This document shows positions 28,181 to 37,437 of a stretch of 64,000 bases of DNA, piece by piece. A model generated the notes under the pieces. That model saw only the letters and a list, made by a program, of their open reading frames with translations. It did no database searches and was not told the origin of the DNA. How positions within the stretch are numbered: position 1 is the first letter of the stretch; each line of letters begins with the position of its first letter. Both the position numbers and the translations under genes were made by a program. Source of the stretch: Bog-473 sp963840435. Its GTDB lineage: Bacteria; Actinomycetota; Acidimicrobiia; Acidimicrobiales; RAAP-2. The stretch is from assembly GCA_963840435.1 (NCBI GenBank), contig CAWIYY010000015.1:1-64000 (forward strand). Reading direction: 5' to 3'.

Positions 28181-29345
28181 ATGGCAGACATCGAGATCGG
28201 GATCTTCAAGTCGGGGCGCCAGGCCTACGGGTTTGACGATATCGCCATCGTCCCCAGCCGGCGGACCCGCGACCCCGAAGACGTGGACATCTCCTGGGAG
28301 ATCGACGCGTACAAGTTCGGTTTGCCGGTGCTGGGAGCAGCCATGGACGGGGTGATGAGTCCCTGCCACCGCCATTGAGCTGGGACGTCTGGGCGGCCTG
28401 GGCGTCCTCAACCTCGAGGGCCTATGGACCCGCTACGAGGACCCGACGGCCCTGTTCGACGAGATCCGCGAGCTCGACGACGAGAAGGCCACGGCCCGGA
28501 TGCAGCAGATGTACCAGGAGCCGATCATCCCCGAGCTGGTCACGGCGCGGATCAAGCAGATGAAGGAGGCCGGGATCACCACGGCCGCCTCGGTCACGCC
28601 GCAGAGGACCGAATCCCTGGCCCAGGCTTGCCTGGCCGCCGAGCTGGACATCCTGGTCATCCAGGGCACCGTGGTTTCGGCCGAGCACGTGTCCAAGACG
28701 TCGGAGCCTCTGAACCTCAAGCGCTTCATCCGTGAGTTCGACCTTCCCGTCATTGTGGGCGGATGCGCCTCGTACCAGGCGGGACTTCACCTCATGCGCA
28801 CCGGAGCCGTCGGCGTGCTCGTCGGCGTGGGTCCGGGCAACGCCTGCACCACCAGGGGCGTCCTCGGGCTCGGTGTGCCCCAGGCCACGGCCATTGCGGA
28901 CGTGGCGGGAGCCCGCATGCGCCATCTCGACGAGACGGGCGTCTACGTGCACGTCATCGCCGACGGTGGCATGTCCAGGGGAGGCGACATCGCCAAGGCC
29001 ATCGCCTGCGGCGCCGACGCCGTGATGCTGGGCTCGCCCCTTTCGTCCGCCTTCGAGGCACCGGCCCGGGGCTTCCACTGGGGCATGGCCACCTTCCATC
29101 CGACGCTGCCCCGGGGGGCCCGCGTGCGCACGTCGGTGCGAGGAAGTCTGCGCGAAATCCTGCTCGGCCCGGCCCACGAGAACGACGGCCGCATGAACCT
29201 GTTCGGCGCGCTGCGCACAGCCATGGCGACCTGCGGCTACGAGACGGTGAAGGAGTTCCAGAAGGCCGAGGTCATGGTGGCGCCTTCGTTGCAGACCGAG
29301 GGCAAGTTCTTCCAGCGCTCGCAGGGCGTAGGGATGGGCCACTGA
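28181..29345 (+). CDS. guaB3: GuaB3-family IMP dehydrogenase-related protein, one frameshift
   Basis: IMPDH-like TIM barrel without CBS domains. ATG 28181 follows GGAGG. IEIGIFKSGRQAYGFDDIAI and VPSRRTRDPEDVDISW match the actinobacterial GuaB3 group. The nucleotide-binding loop GVGPGNACTTRGVLGLG holds the catalytic-type Cys. VIADGGMSRGGDIAKAIACG is the phosphate-binding part. An extra T at about 28364 (GVMSP, then ATAIELGRLGGLGVLNLEG) breaks the frame. Repaired length is 387 residues, normal for the family. It lies 19 bp upstream of guaA, so a role in guanine-nucleotide supply is likely; its exact reaction is less settled than for GuaB. Confidence 0.9.
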
Positions 29346-29364
29346 GCCCGATGGGCTCGACCCG

Positions 29365-30952
29365 GTGAGTACGACCGACACCGACGCCGTCCTCGTCGTC
29401 GACTTCGGGGCCCAGTACGCCCGTCTGATCGCGCGGCGCGTGCGAGAGGCGCACGTCTACTCCGAGATCGTCCCGGCCAGCATCTCGGTCGAGGAGATCC
29501 GGGCCCGGGCACCCAAGGGCATCATCTTCAGCGGCGGGCCCAAGTCCGTCTACGAGACGCCGGCCCCCTCCATCGACCCCGCCGTCTACGAGCTCGGCAT
29601 CCCCATCCTTGGGCTCTGTTACGGCGCCCAGCTGATGGCGCTGCAGTTGGGCGGCACGGTGACGCGTACCGGGCAGGGTGAGTACGGGCGCACAGAGCTG
29701 ACCCAGGCCACGAAGTCACCGCTGTGCCCTGACTGGCCGGCGCACTCGACCGTGTGGATGAGCCACGGCGACGCCATCACGGCGGTGCCCGACGGATTCG
29801 TGGCCACGGCGACGACGCCGGGTGCGCCCGTGGCGGCCATGCACGACCCCGAGCGCCGGCTCTTCGGCCTCCAGTTCCACCCCGAGGTGGTGCACACCGA
29901 CCGGGGTAGCGAGGTCTTCGACCACTTCCTCATTGACGTGTGCGGCTGCCTGCCGGCCTGGACGCACGTGTCGATCATCGAGCAGCAAGTGGCCGCGGTG
30001 CGGGCCCAGGTGGGGTCGGACCGGGTGCTCTGCGCGTTGAGCGGCGGGAGTGGACTCAGCCGTGGCGGCGGCGCTGGTGCACAAGGCGGTGGGCGACCAG
30101 CTGACGTGTGTCTTCGTCGACACCGGGCTCATGCGGGCGGGCGAGGCGGACCAGGTCGAGGACACGTTCAGGCGTCAGTTCAAGGTCGACCTGGTGCACG
30201 TGAAGGCGTCCGACCGTTACTTCACCGCGCTGGCCGGGGTGACCGACCCCGAACGCAAGCGCAAGATCATCGGTGAGCTCTTCATCCGCATCTTCGAGGA
30301 GGTGGCCCGCGACCTGGGTGCGGGCGGCGGTGCGAGCCCCGACGGTGCCACGGGGCACGGCGACGGGCCGCGCTTCCTGGTTCAAGGGACGCTCTACCCC
30401 GATGTCATTGAGTCGGGGAGCGGCAGCGCGGCCAACATCAAGTCGCACCACAACGTGGGCGGGCTGCCCGAGGACCTCTCCTTCGAGCTGGTCGAGCCCC
30501 TGCGGCTGCTCTTCAAGGACGAGGTGCGCGCCGTGGGTGAGGAGCTCGGCCTGCCCCACGAAATCGTGTGGCGCCAGCCCTTCCCCGGTCCGGGCCTCGG
30601 GGTTCGCATCATCGGCGAGGTCACGCCGGAGCGGGCCGAGATCCTGCGGAACGCCGACGCCGTCGTGGTCGAGGAGATCCGACGGGCCGGCCTCTACCGC
30701 GAGCTGTGGCAGAGCTTCGCCGTCATGCCGGCCGTGCGCACGGTCGGTGTGATGGGCGACGGTCGCACCTACGCCTATCCCATCGTGATCCGCGCCGTCA
30801 CAAGCGACGACGCCATGACAGCGGACTGGGCCCGCCTGCCCTACGACCTGGTCGAGCGCATCGCCTCGCGCATCATCAACGAGGTGGAGGGCGTGAACCG
30901 GGTGGCACTCGACGTCACGTCGAAGCCGCCCGGGACCATTGAGTGGGAGTGA
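29365..30952 (+). CDS. guaA: GMP synthase (glutamine-hydrolysing), one frameshift
   Basis: Converts XMP to GMP using glutamine and ATP. N-terminal class I amidotransferase: VLVVDFGAQYARLIARRVRE, the nucleophile in ILGLCYGAQLM, and the His-Glu pair in LQFHPEVVHT. C-terminal ATP-pyrophosphatase: SGG(V)DSAVAAALVHKAVG, then FPGPGLGVRIIGEVT and the terminal NRVALDVTSKPPGTIEWE. An extra base near 30047 in the PP-loop splits it into two frames. Repaired length is 528 residues. GTG start at 29365. Downstream pcrA begins inside its last codons. Confidence 0.95.
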
Positions 30953-33429
30953 GCGCAGCGCAGGCTTCGAGCGCGGGCGGTGGCGGGACCCAGCAGCTGT
31001 TCGACACCTCGGACGAGGGCTTCGGAGCAGCGGCAGCTGCGGCCGACGTCGGGGAGGGGGCGGGCCAGGGGACCGAGGACTCCGCCAGGACGTCGGTCGA
31101 TGCCGGCGCGGCTGCGGTCGAAGGGGCTGACGACGGCAGGCGCCGGCGCCAGCGCTCGGCCACTAAGCAGGGGGCATTTGCCGGGAACCCGGCCGTGCTG
31201 GTCGACGACCTGACGCTGCCCCAGCGGGCCGCGGTGGAGCACCGGGGCGGGCCACTACTGATCGTGGCCGGGGCCGGCTCGGGCAAGACCCGGGTGCTGA
31301 CCCGGCGCATTGCCCACCTGATGGCCACGGGCGACGCACCGCCCTGGGGCATCCTGGCCATCACCTTCACAAACAAGGCAGCCGACGAGATGCGGCGCCG
31401 GGTGGCCGAGCTGGTGGGACCGGCGGCCGACAAGATGTGGGTCTCGACCTTCCACTCGGCCTGCTTGCGCATCCTGCGCACCAACGCCGACCGCCTCGGC
31501 TACCGGAGCACGTTCACCGTGTACGACGACACCGACTCGCGCCGGCTGGTCGAGATGATCACGGCCGAGCTGGGATACGACCAGAAGCGGCTGCCGTCGC
31601 GGGCCGTGCAGGGTGTCATCAGCCAGGCCAAGTCGGAGCTGATCGACTTCGAGGCCTTCCGGGAAGAGGCGCGCAGCGGGCCCGACCCCTTCCGCAAGCG
31701 CATCGCCGAGATCTATGCGCAGTACCAGGACCGCCTGCACGCGGCCAACGCGCTCGACTTCGACGACCTCTTGATGGTGACGGCCAACCTGCTCCAGGCC
31801 TTCGACGACGTCCGCGCCGCCTACCAGGAGCGCTTCCGCCACATCCTGGTGGACGAATTCCAGGACACCAACCACGCCCAGAACCAGATCGTCAAGCTGC
31901 TTGGCGAAGCGCACGGCAACGTGTGCGTGGTGGGCGACTCCGACCAGTCCGTCTACCGCTGGCGCGGGGCGGACATCCGCAACATCTTGGAGTTCGAGCG
32001 GGCCTTCCCGAACGTGACGACGATTTTGCTGGAGCAGAACTTCCGCTCCACCCAGACGATCCTCGACGCCGCCAACTCGGTGATCGCCAACAACATCGGC
32101 CGCCAGCCCAAAGAGCTCTTCACCGTGGGCGACACGGGCGACCCGATCAAGCGCTACCGGGCCGAGGACGAGCGCGATGAGGCCTCGTGGGTGTCGGGCG
32201 AGATCCTGCGCCTGCACGCGTCGGAGGGCCTGACGTGGGGCGACATGGCCGTCTTCTACCGGACCAACGCCCAGTCGCTCCCACTCGAGACCTCCATGAA
32301 GTTCAGCGGCATCCCCTACAAGGTGGTGGGCGGGGCCAAGTTCTACGACCGCAAGGAGATCAAGGACATCCTGGCCTACGTGCGCGTCCTGGCCAACCCT
32401 GACGACGAGGTGTCCGCCCGGCGCATCGTGAACGTGCCCAAGCGGGGTATCGGCGACACCTCAGTGGCCCGCATGGCGGCCTGGGCCCGGACCGAAGGGC
32501 TCACCTTCAGCGCGGCGATCGACCGGGCCGAGGAGGCCGGGCTCAACGGCAAGGCGCTGCGGGGGGCCGAGGCGCTGGCCAAGACCCTGGCCGAACTGCG
32601 CCCGCTGGTCCAGACGGTCAATCCAGCCGACTTCGTCCAGCTCGTGGCTGACCGCACCGGCTATCTGGCCGAGCTGGTGGCGGAGCACACCCACGAGGCG
32701 GACGGCCGGATCGAGAACCTGGCCGAGCTGGCGACGCAGGCCGGCGACTTCGACGACGTGCAGGGTTTCCTCGAAACGGTGGCCCTCGTGGCCGACTCGG
32801 ACGAACTCGACTCCGACGGCACCCGGGTGTCGCTCATGACGCTGCACACGGCCAAGGGTTTGGAGTACCCGGCCGTCTTCGTGGTGGGGCTGGAGGAGGG
32901 GATCTTCCCCCATTTCCGCTCGCTGTCGGAGCCGAGCGAGCTCGAGGAGGAGCGCCGGCTCTTCTACGTGGGTATCACCCGGGCCCGCCAGCACCTGGCC
33001 ATTTCGCATGCCTGGTCGCGCACCACCTGGGGGCGCACCCAGCCGGCCATGCCGAGCCGCTTCGTCACCGAGGTGCCGCAGCACCTGGTCGACGACGTGG
33101 GGCTGGGCTCGCCCCGCCGCGGCACCGGCTACGACGACGACCACCTCGAGGGGGCGACCTTCTCACCGGCCATCCCGTTGTCCGACCGCCGGCGGGTGGC
33201 GTCGAGCACGGGCGGGCCCTCGGGCTCACCCCGCTCGGCCCCCCGGGGCAGTACGGGTGCCGAGGACCTGGGACTGGTGCGGGGCGAGGAGGTGGTGCAC
33301 GACCACTGGGGCCGGGGCCTCGTGGTGGCGACCAAGGGGGAGGGGGCCAGGGCCCAGGCCACCGTTGACTTCGACACGGTGGGGAAGAAGAACCTGCTCC
33401 TCTCGGCCACCCCGTTGCGACGAGTCTGA
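30943..33429 (+). CDS. pcrA: ATP-dependent DNA helicase PcrA/UvrD
   Basis: Superfamily 1A 3'-5' helicase for repair and replication. After an unusual 85-residue Gly/Ala/Ser-rich, probably disordered, N-terminus come LTLPQRAAVEHRGGPLLIVA (Q motif) and GAGSGKTRVLTRRI (Walker A). ILAITFTNKAADEMRRRV (Ia), LVDEFQDTNHAQNQI (Walker B), VVGDSDQSVYRWRGADI (III) and EQNFRSTQTILDAAN (IV) follow. VSLMTLHTAKGLEYPAVFVV (V) and RRLFYVGITRARQHLAIS (VI) complete the motor. 828 residues, close to other actinobacterial UvrD1 proteins. The start GTG overlaps guaA; an alternative GTG at 30949 is possible. Confidence 0.95.
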   Translation: MGVSAAQASSAGGGGTQQLFDTSDEGFGAAAAAADVGEGAGQGTEDSARTSVDAGAAAVEGADDGRRRRQRSATKQGAFAGNPAVLVDDLTLPQRAAVEHRGGPLLIVAGAGSGKTRVLTRRIAHLMATGDAPPWGILAITFTNKAADEMRRRVAELVGPAADKMWVSTFHSACLRILRTNADRLGYRSTFTVYDDTDSRRLVEMITAELGYDQKRLPSRAVQGVISQAKSELIDFEAFREEARSGPDPFRKRIAEIYAQYQDRLHAANALDFDDLLMVTANLLQAFDDVRAAYQERFRHILVDEFQDTNHAQNQIVKLLGEAHGNVCVVGDSDQSVYRWRGADIRNILEFERAFPNVTTILLEQNFRSTQTILDAANSVIANNIGRQPKELFTVGDTGDPIKRYRAEDERDEASWVSGEILRLHASEGLTWGDMAVFYRTNAQSLPLETSMKFSGIPYKVVGGAKFYDRKEIKDILAYVRVLANPDDEVSARRIVNVPKRGIGDTSVARMAAWARTEGLTFSAAIDRAEEAGLNGKALRGAEALAKTLAELRPLVQTVNPADFVQLVADRTGYLAELVAEHTHEADGRIENLAELATQAGDFDDVQGFLETVALVADSDELDSDGTRVSLMTLHTAKGLEYPAVFVVGLEEGIFPHFRSLSEPSELEEERRLFYVGITRARQHLAISHAWSRTTWGRTQPAMPSRFVTEVPQHLVDDVGLGSPRRGTGYDDDHLEGATFSPAIPLSDRRRVASSTGGPSGSPRSAPRGSTGAEDLGLVRGEEVVHDHWGRGLVVATKGEGARAQATVDFDTVGKKNLLLSATPLRRV

Positions 33430-33581
33430 CCGGAGTCTCAGCCTCGTCTGCGCACATCGTCCACTCTCTGCCGACCTGCGGGACGTGATCAATCGCCGAT
33501 CAACTCCGGTGTACAAGCTCTCGTGGAAAGTTGCGCCTTCCGAGGCGGCTCGCTACCTCATCGGAGACATCGCAACCTCAC

Positions 33582-33621
33582 ATCAATCGAAGCTAGCCGT
33601 CAGAACGTAATCAATCGAAGC
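33582..33621. repeat. short direct repeat in the pcrA-DUF4242 gap
   Basis: ATCAATCGAAGC occurs at 33582-33593 and 33610-33621 (period 28), and GATCAATCG appears again at 33487. The rest of 33430-33720 shows no gene. Confidence 0.5.
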
Positions 33622-33720
33622 GGCCTCGACGAATCGCGACAACTGGTCCGGAATCCTGATGACGTCTCGGGTGAAGGTTGTTGGAAAAGGCGTCAGAACA
33701 GCGCGTCGCCAAGCCGGGAA

Positions 33721-33993
33721 TTACTCGCCCGTGGACGGGTCGATCACGGCCGACACCATGCTGATCCGGTTCGCCGGGAAGCCGCCGCACCGTGCGTGCT
33801 CTTCGATGATGTCCTTGTCCGGCGCCACGTACACGCAGTACATCTTCTCGTCGGTCACGTAGCTGGTCAGCCAGACGATTTCGGGTCCGAGTTCGGCCAG
33901 AACCTGGTTCGACTTCTTGCTGGCGGCGGCCAGATCTTCGCCGGACATGTCTCCCAGTCCCGCTATCTCTCTCTCGATCACGTATTTCGGCAT
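33721..33993 (-). CDS. DUF4242 family protein
   Basis: A 90-residue alpha/beta protein. MPKYVIEREIAGLGDMSGED, SYVTDEKMYCVYVAPDKDII and EEHARCGGFPANRISMV match DUF4242, a ferredoxin-like fold that includes the nickel-binding Streptomyces protein SCO4226. The Cys, His and acidic residues of that site seem present (CVYVAPD, EEHARCGG). I chose ATG 33993, with GGGAG upstream, over the ATG at 34011 that would sit inside the operator. It is divergent from a TetR regulator across a 40-bp palindrome, so TetR likely controls it. Confidence 0.85.
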   Translation of the reverse strand: MPKYVIEREIAGLGDMSGEDLAAASKKSNQVLAELGPEIVWLTSYVTDEKMYCVYVAPDKDIIEEHARCGGFPANRISMVSAVIDPSTGE

Positions 33994-34007
33994 CACTCGC
34001 TCCCGTC

Positions 34008-34047
34008 CCATACTAAGAGTATCGATTGTTCGATACTCTTAGTATGG
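34008..34047. promoter_or_regulatory. perfect 18-bp inverted repeat, TetR operator between divergent genes
   Basis: CCATACTAAGAGTATCGA and its exact complement TCGATACTCTTAGTATGG are separated by TTGT. The palindrome ends directly before the tetR -10 box and covers a TAGTAT box reading toward the DUF4242 gene. One repressor could thus block both promoters. Confidence 0.9.
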
Positions 34048-34053
34048 TAGTAT
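34048..34053 (+). promoter_or_regulatory. -10 box of the tetR gene
   Basis: TAGTAT, 7 nt before the ATG at 34061, abutting the operator. This spacing implies a leaderless transcript. Confidence 0.55.
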
Positions 34054-34060
34054 CAATACC

Positions 34061-34723
34061 ATGAGTATGGATGTCAAGGGGGGTAGCGAACCAACCACCT
34101 CCGGGCTCGAGCGGCGGGCCGCGCAAGGTGCGGCGACCAGGGCCTCGCTGCTCCAGGCCGCGGGCGAGCTCTTCGGGTCCGAAGGGTTCGCCGATACGTC
34201 GCTCGACGATGTGGTGGCCAGGGCCCAGGTCACCAAGGGGGCGCTGTACCACCACTTCGGCAGCAAGGAAGGGCTCTTCGCTGCCGTCTACGAGCAGCTG
34301 CAGCGTGACGTGTCGGATCGAGTCGTCGAGGAGTTCCTCCTGCCCGATCCCTGGGAGGCATTGGTGGTGGGGTGCAATCTCTGGATCGACGCCCACGTGG
34401 ACCTGGCGGTGCAGCGGATCGTCCTGCGCGACGCCCGGGCCGTTCTCGGATGGCAGGTGGTCCGGGAGGTCGAGAACAGGTTCGGGGTCGTCCCGCTCCG
34501 GGCCGTTCTCCGGCGCGCCCGGCGAGTCGGCATGATCGCCCCCGTCCCACTTCGGCCGCTCGCCCTGATCATCATGGGTGGCCTGACCGAAGCATGTTTC
34601 TACGTGGCCGACGCCGACGATCCCGTGGCCGCACGCGAGGAGGTTCGGTCCCTGGTCCAGACCCTGCTCGAGGGGGTCACGGTCGCCGGGCCGGGTCGTC
34701 CGCCCACCACGACAGTCGACTGA
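34061..34723 (+). CDS. TetR/AcrR-family transcriptional regulator
   Basis: 220 residues. The N-terminal helix-turn-helix is ATRASLLQAAGELFGSEGFA, then DTSLDDVVARAQVTKGALYH and HFGSKEGLFAAVYEQL, the standard TetR DNA-binding layout. The C-terminal ligand domain is helical (WEALVVGCNLWIDAHVDLAV). The ligand is unknown. The palindrome next to its start and the divergent DUF4242 gene argue for local autoregulation. The short Met-rich start is set by the -10 box 7 nt upstream. Confidence 0.9.
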   Translation: MSMDVKGGSEPTTSGLERRAAQGAATRASLLQAAGELFGSEGFADTSLDDVVARAQVTKGALYHHFGSKEGLFAAVYEQLQRDVSDRVVEEFLLPDPWEALVVGCNLWIDAHVDLAVQRIVLRDARAVLGWQVVREVENRFGVVPLRAVLRRARRVGMIAPVPLRPLALIIMGGLTEACFYVADADDPVAAREEVRSLVQTLLEGVTVAGPGRPPTTTVD

Positions 34724-34782
34724 CCTCCCGAGCCTCGGCCGGTCTGGCGTCCGGACCAGGCCGTCCGTATCCTTGAGCCGTC

Positions 34783-35199
34783 ATGAAGCGTCCCTACAGA
34801 GTGGTCGTGGCCAAGCCCGGACTCGACGGCCATGACCGGGGCGCCAAGGTGATCGCCCGTGCTCTGCGCGACAGCGGTTTCGAGGTGGTCTACACCGGGT
34901 TGCATCAGACCCCCGAGCAGGTGGTCCAAGCTGTCGTCCAAGAGGATGCGGACGCCGTTGGGCTCTCGCTGCTCTCCGGTGCCCACCTCACGCTGGTGCC
35001 CAAGGTCATGAAGTTGCTGGGCGAGAGCGGCCGTGGCGACGTGCTCGTGATCGTGGGGGGCATTATTCCCGAGGCCGACATCCCGACCCTCAAGGAAGAG
35101 GGGGTGGCCGCGGTCTTCACTCCCGGCGCACCGCTGGACTCAATCGGCTCCTGGTTGGCCGACGCGCTCGACGGGCGCGAGGAGGCCCTCCAGGCCTGA
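34783..35199 (+). CDS. stand-alone cobalamin (B12)-binding protein, methylmalonyl-CoA mutase C-domain type
   Basis: 138 residues forming only the Rossmann-like B12-binding domain. RVVVAKPGLDGHDRGAKVIA carries the D-x-H-x-x-G motif whose His ligates cobalt. VGLSLLSGAHLTLVPKVM and VIVGGIIPEADIP complete the fold. Such small subunits pair with a separate mutase barrel (acyl-CoA mutase of methylmalonyl- or isobutyryl-CoA type), which is not in the window. The position just upstream of sucCD fits propionate or methylmalonyl-CoA flux into succinyl-CoA (inference). TATCCT 9 nt before the ATG may be the -10 box. Confidence 0.88.
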   Translation: MKRPYRVVVAKPGLDGHDRGAKVIARALRDSGFEVVYTGLHQTPEQVVQAVVQEDADAVGLSLLSGAHLTLVPKVMKLLGESGRGDVLVIVGGIIPEADIPTLKEEGVAAVFTPGAPLDSIGSWLADALDGREEALQA

Positions 35200-35308
35200 C
35201 TGACGACCGGCGGGCCACGGCCCCGCCGAGACCTTCTCACGACATGGCATTGAGGCGACCCGGTCGCGACACCGAACCACCAACGCAACGAAGGAGACAG
35301 CACCCACA

Positions 35309-36451
35309 GTGGATCTTTACGAGTACCAGGGCAAGCAGTACTTCGCCCGCTTCGGCATCCCGGTCTCGCCTGGCGGCGTGGCGGACACCGTCGACGAGGC
35401 GGTCGAGCAGGCCGAAGCCGCCGGCTACCCCGTGGTGGTCAAGGCCCAGGTCAAGGTCGGTGGGCGCGGCAAGGCCGGCGGCGTGAAGCTGGCGGCCGAT
35501 GCCGACGAGGTTCGCCTCCACGCCGGCAACATCCTCGGGCTCGACATCAAGGGACATGTGGTCAGGCGCATCTGGGTCGAGCACGCGTCGGACATCTCCA
35601 AGGAGTACTACGCCAGCTTCACTCTGGACCGCCCCGCCAAGCTCCACCTCGGGATGCTGAGTGCGGAGGGCGGAGTGGAAATCGAGGAGGTGGCGGAGAC
35701 CAACCCCGACGCCATCGCTCGTATCCACGTCGATCCGGTGCTGGGACTGACCGAGGAGGCGGCCCGCGAGTGGGTCGACCGGGCCGAGCTTGATCCCGAG
35801 GCGCGCCAGCAAGCGGCGACGCTCCTGGTCCGGCTCTATCACTGCTACGTCGAGGGTGACTGCGACCTGGCCGAGATCAACCCACTGATCCTCACGCCCG
35901 AGGGCAAGGTGCACGCGCTCGATGCCAAGGTGACGCTCGACGAGAACGCGACCTTCCGCCATCCCGAGTGGGAGGAGTACGAAGACGACTCCGACATTGA
36001 TCCACGCGAGAAGATGGCCAAGGAGAAGGGTCTCAACTACATCGGTCTCTCCGGCAGCGTGGGCATCATCGCCAACGGCGCCGGTCTGGCCATGTCGACC
36101 CTCGACGTCGTCACCCAGGTCGGTGGTACGGCGGCCAACTTCCTCGACATCGGGGGCGGCGCCAACGCCGACGTGATGGCGGCCGCGCTCGAGGTCATCA
36201 ACGCCGACCCGGCCGTCAAGGCGATCTTCGTCAACATCTTCGGGGGCATCACCCGGGTGGACGAGGTGGCCAAGGGCATCATCGAGGCCATGGGCCGGGT
36301 CAAACTGGGCTCACCCGTCGTCATGCGGCTCGACGGCACCAACGCCAAGGAGGGTCGGGCCCTCCTGTCTGACCACCTGTCTGCCACGCTGATCGCCGAG
36401 CCCACGATGCTCGACGCCGCCCGCCGGGCCGTAGCCCTGGCCAATGCCTGA
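35309..36451 (+). CDS. sucC: succinyl-CoA synthetase beta subunit (ADP-forming)
   Basis: TCA-cycle enzyme, nucleotide-binding subunit. MDLYEYQGKQYFARFGIPVS, the ATP-grasp segment PVVVKAQVKVGGRGKAGGVK, the acidic metal site in CDLAEINPLIL and the C-terminal ligase domain GGTAANFLDIGGGANADVM followed by IFVNIFGGITR are diagnostic. 380 residues, usual length. GTG at 35309 with AAGGAGA 16 nt before. sucD follows after 36 bp. Confidence 0.96.
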   Translation: MDLYEYQGKQYFARFGIPVSPGGVADTVDEAVEQAEAAGYPVVVKAQVKVGGRGKAGGVKLAADADEVRLHAGNILGLDIKGHVVRRIWVEHASDISKEYYASFTLDRPAKLHLGMLSAEGGVEIEEVAETNPDAIARIHVDPVLGLTEEAAREWVDRAELDPEARQQAATLLVRLYHCYVEGDCDLAEINPLILTPEGKVHALDAKVTLDENATFRHPEWEEYEDDSDIDPREKMAKEKGLNYIGLSGSVGIIANGAGLAMSTLDVVTQVGGTAANFLDIGGGANADVMAAALEVINADPAVKAIFVNIFGGITRVDEVAKGIIEAMGRVKLGSPVVMRLDGTNAKEGRALLSDHLSATLIAEPTMLDAARRAVALANA

Positions 36452-36487
36452 GCCGACCGACCCTTCGAGCGAGAGGACCGAAACAAC

Positions 36488-37378
36488 GTGAGCATCTTCG
36501 TCGACGAGACGACCAAAGTCGTGATCCAGGGCATCAGCCCGACCAGCCAGGGCCTGTACCACGGGAAGCGCAACAAGGCCTACGGCACTCAGATCGTGGG
36601 GGGCACCAACCCCAAGCGCGGGGGCGAGGAGATCGAGGGCATCGCCGTGTTCGCCTCGGTGGCCGAAGCAGTCAAGGAGACCGGTGCCACGGCCTCCTTC
36701 ATCTCTGTCCCGCCCCGCGGGGCGTCCGAGGCGATCCTGGAGGCGGCCGAGGCAGGCATCTCGTTCATCGTGTGCATCACGGAGGGCATCCCGGCCCAGG
36801 ACGAGGCGCTGGCCTACAACCGTCTGGTCGAGGAGTATCCCGACACCCGACTGCTCGGCCCGAACTGCCCGGGCATCATCAGTCCCGGAAAGTGCAACAT
36901 CGGGATCACCTCGGGCGACATCGCCCTGCCCGGTGGTCCGGTCGGCATCGTCTCGCGCTCGGGTACGTTGACCTACCAGGCCCTGCACGAGCTCTCGCAG
37001 CAGGGCATCGGCCAAACCACGTGTGTCGGCATCGGCGGCGATCCGGTCCCCGGAACGAACTTCATCGACTGTCTGCGCGCCTTCGAGGAAGACCCCGACA
37101 CCAAGGCGATCATGATGATCGGCGAGATCGGCGGTTCCGAGGAGGAGCGGGCGGCTGAGTTCATCAAGGAGCACGTCACCAAGCCGGTCGCCGCCTACAT
37201 CGCCGGTGTCACCGCTCCGCCCGGGCGCAAAATGGGTCACGCCGGCGCCATCATCTCCGGTTCCTCGGGCACGGCCCAGGCGAAGATGGACGCTCTCTCG
37301 GCGGCCGGCGTGCAGGTGGCCCAGAACCCGACGGAGTGTGGGGAGAAGATGGTGGCCATCGTGCGGGGACTGCCCTGA
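36488..37378 (+). CDS. sucD: succinyl-CoA synthetase alpha subunit
   Basis: Binds CoA and carries the phosphohistidine. MSIFVDETTKVVIQGISPTS, KRNKAYGTQIVGGTNPKRGG and LLGPNCPGIISPGKCNIGI belong to the CoA domain. The active-site His lies in GRKMGHAGAIISGSSGTA. 296 residues from a GTG, normal length. Forms an operon with sucC. It is the last gene before a potassium-channel gene with its own promoter. Confidence 0.96.
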   Translation: MSIFVDETTKVVIQGISPTSQGLYHGKRNKAYGTQIVGGTNPKRGGEEIEGIAVFASVAEAVKETGATASFISVPPRGASEAILEAAEAGISFIVCITEGIPAQDEALAYNRLVEEYPDTRLLGPNCPGIISPGKCNIGITSGDIALPGGPVGIVSRSGTLTYQALHELSQQGIGQTTCVGIGGDPVPGTNFIDCLRAFEEDPDTKAIMMIGEIGGSEEERAAEFIKEHVTKPVAAYIAGVTAPPGRKMGHAGAIISGSSGTAQAKMDALSAAGVQVAQNPTECGEKMVAIVRGLP

Positions 37379-37425
37379 GGCGGCAAGCCGACCTCGCTGA
37401 ACCCGATACCGACGCCCGGGCTCGT

Positions 37426-37431
37426 TAGCGT
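37426..37431 (+). promoter_or_regulatory. -10 box of the K+ channel gene
   Basis: TAGCGT, 6 nt before ATG 37438: leaderless arrangement. Confidence 0.5.
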
Positions 37432-37437
37432 CTGTCT

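Noticed and set aside
27586..28209. 207-residue minus frame before guaB3
   Set aside because: Composition looks random (Arg, Ser, Pro, His), there is no motif, and it overlaps the guaB3 start region.
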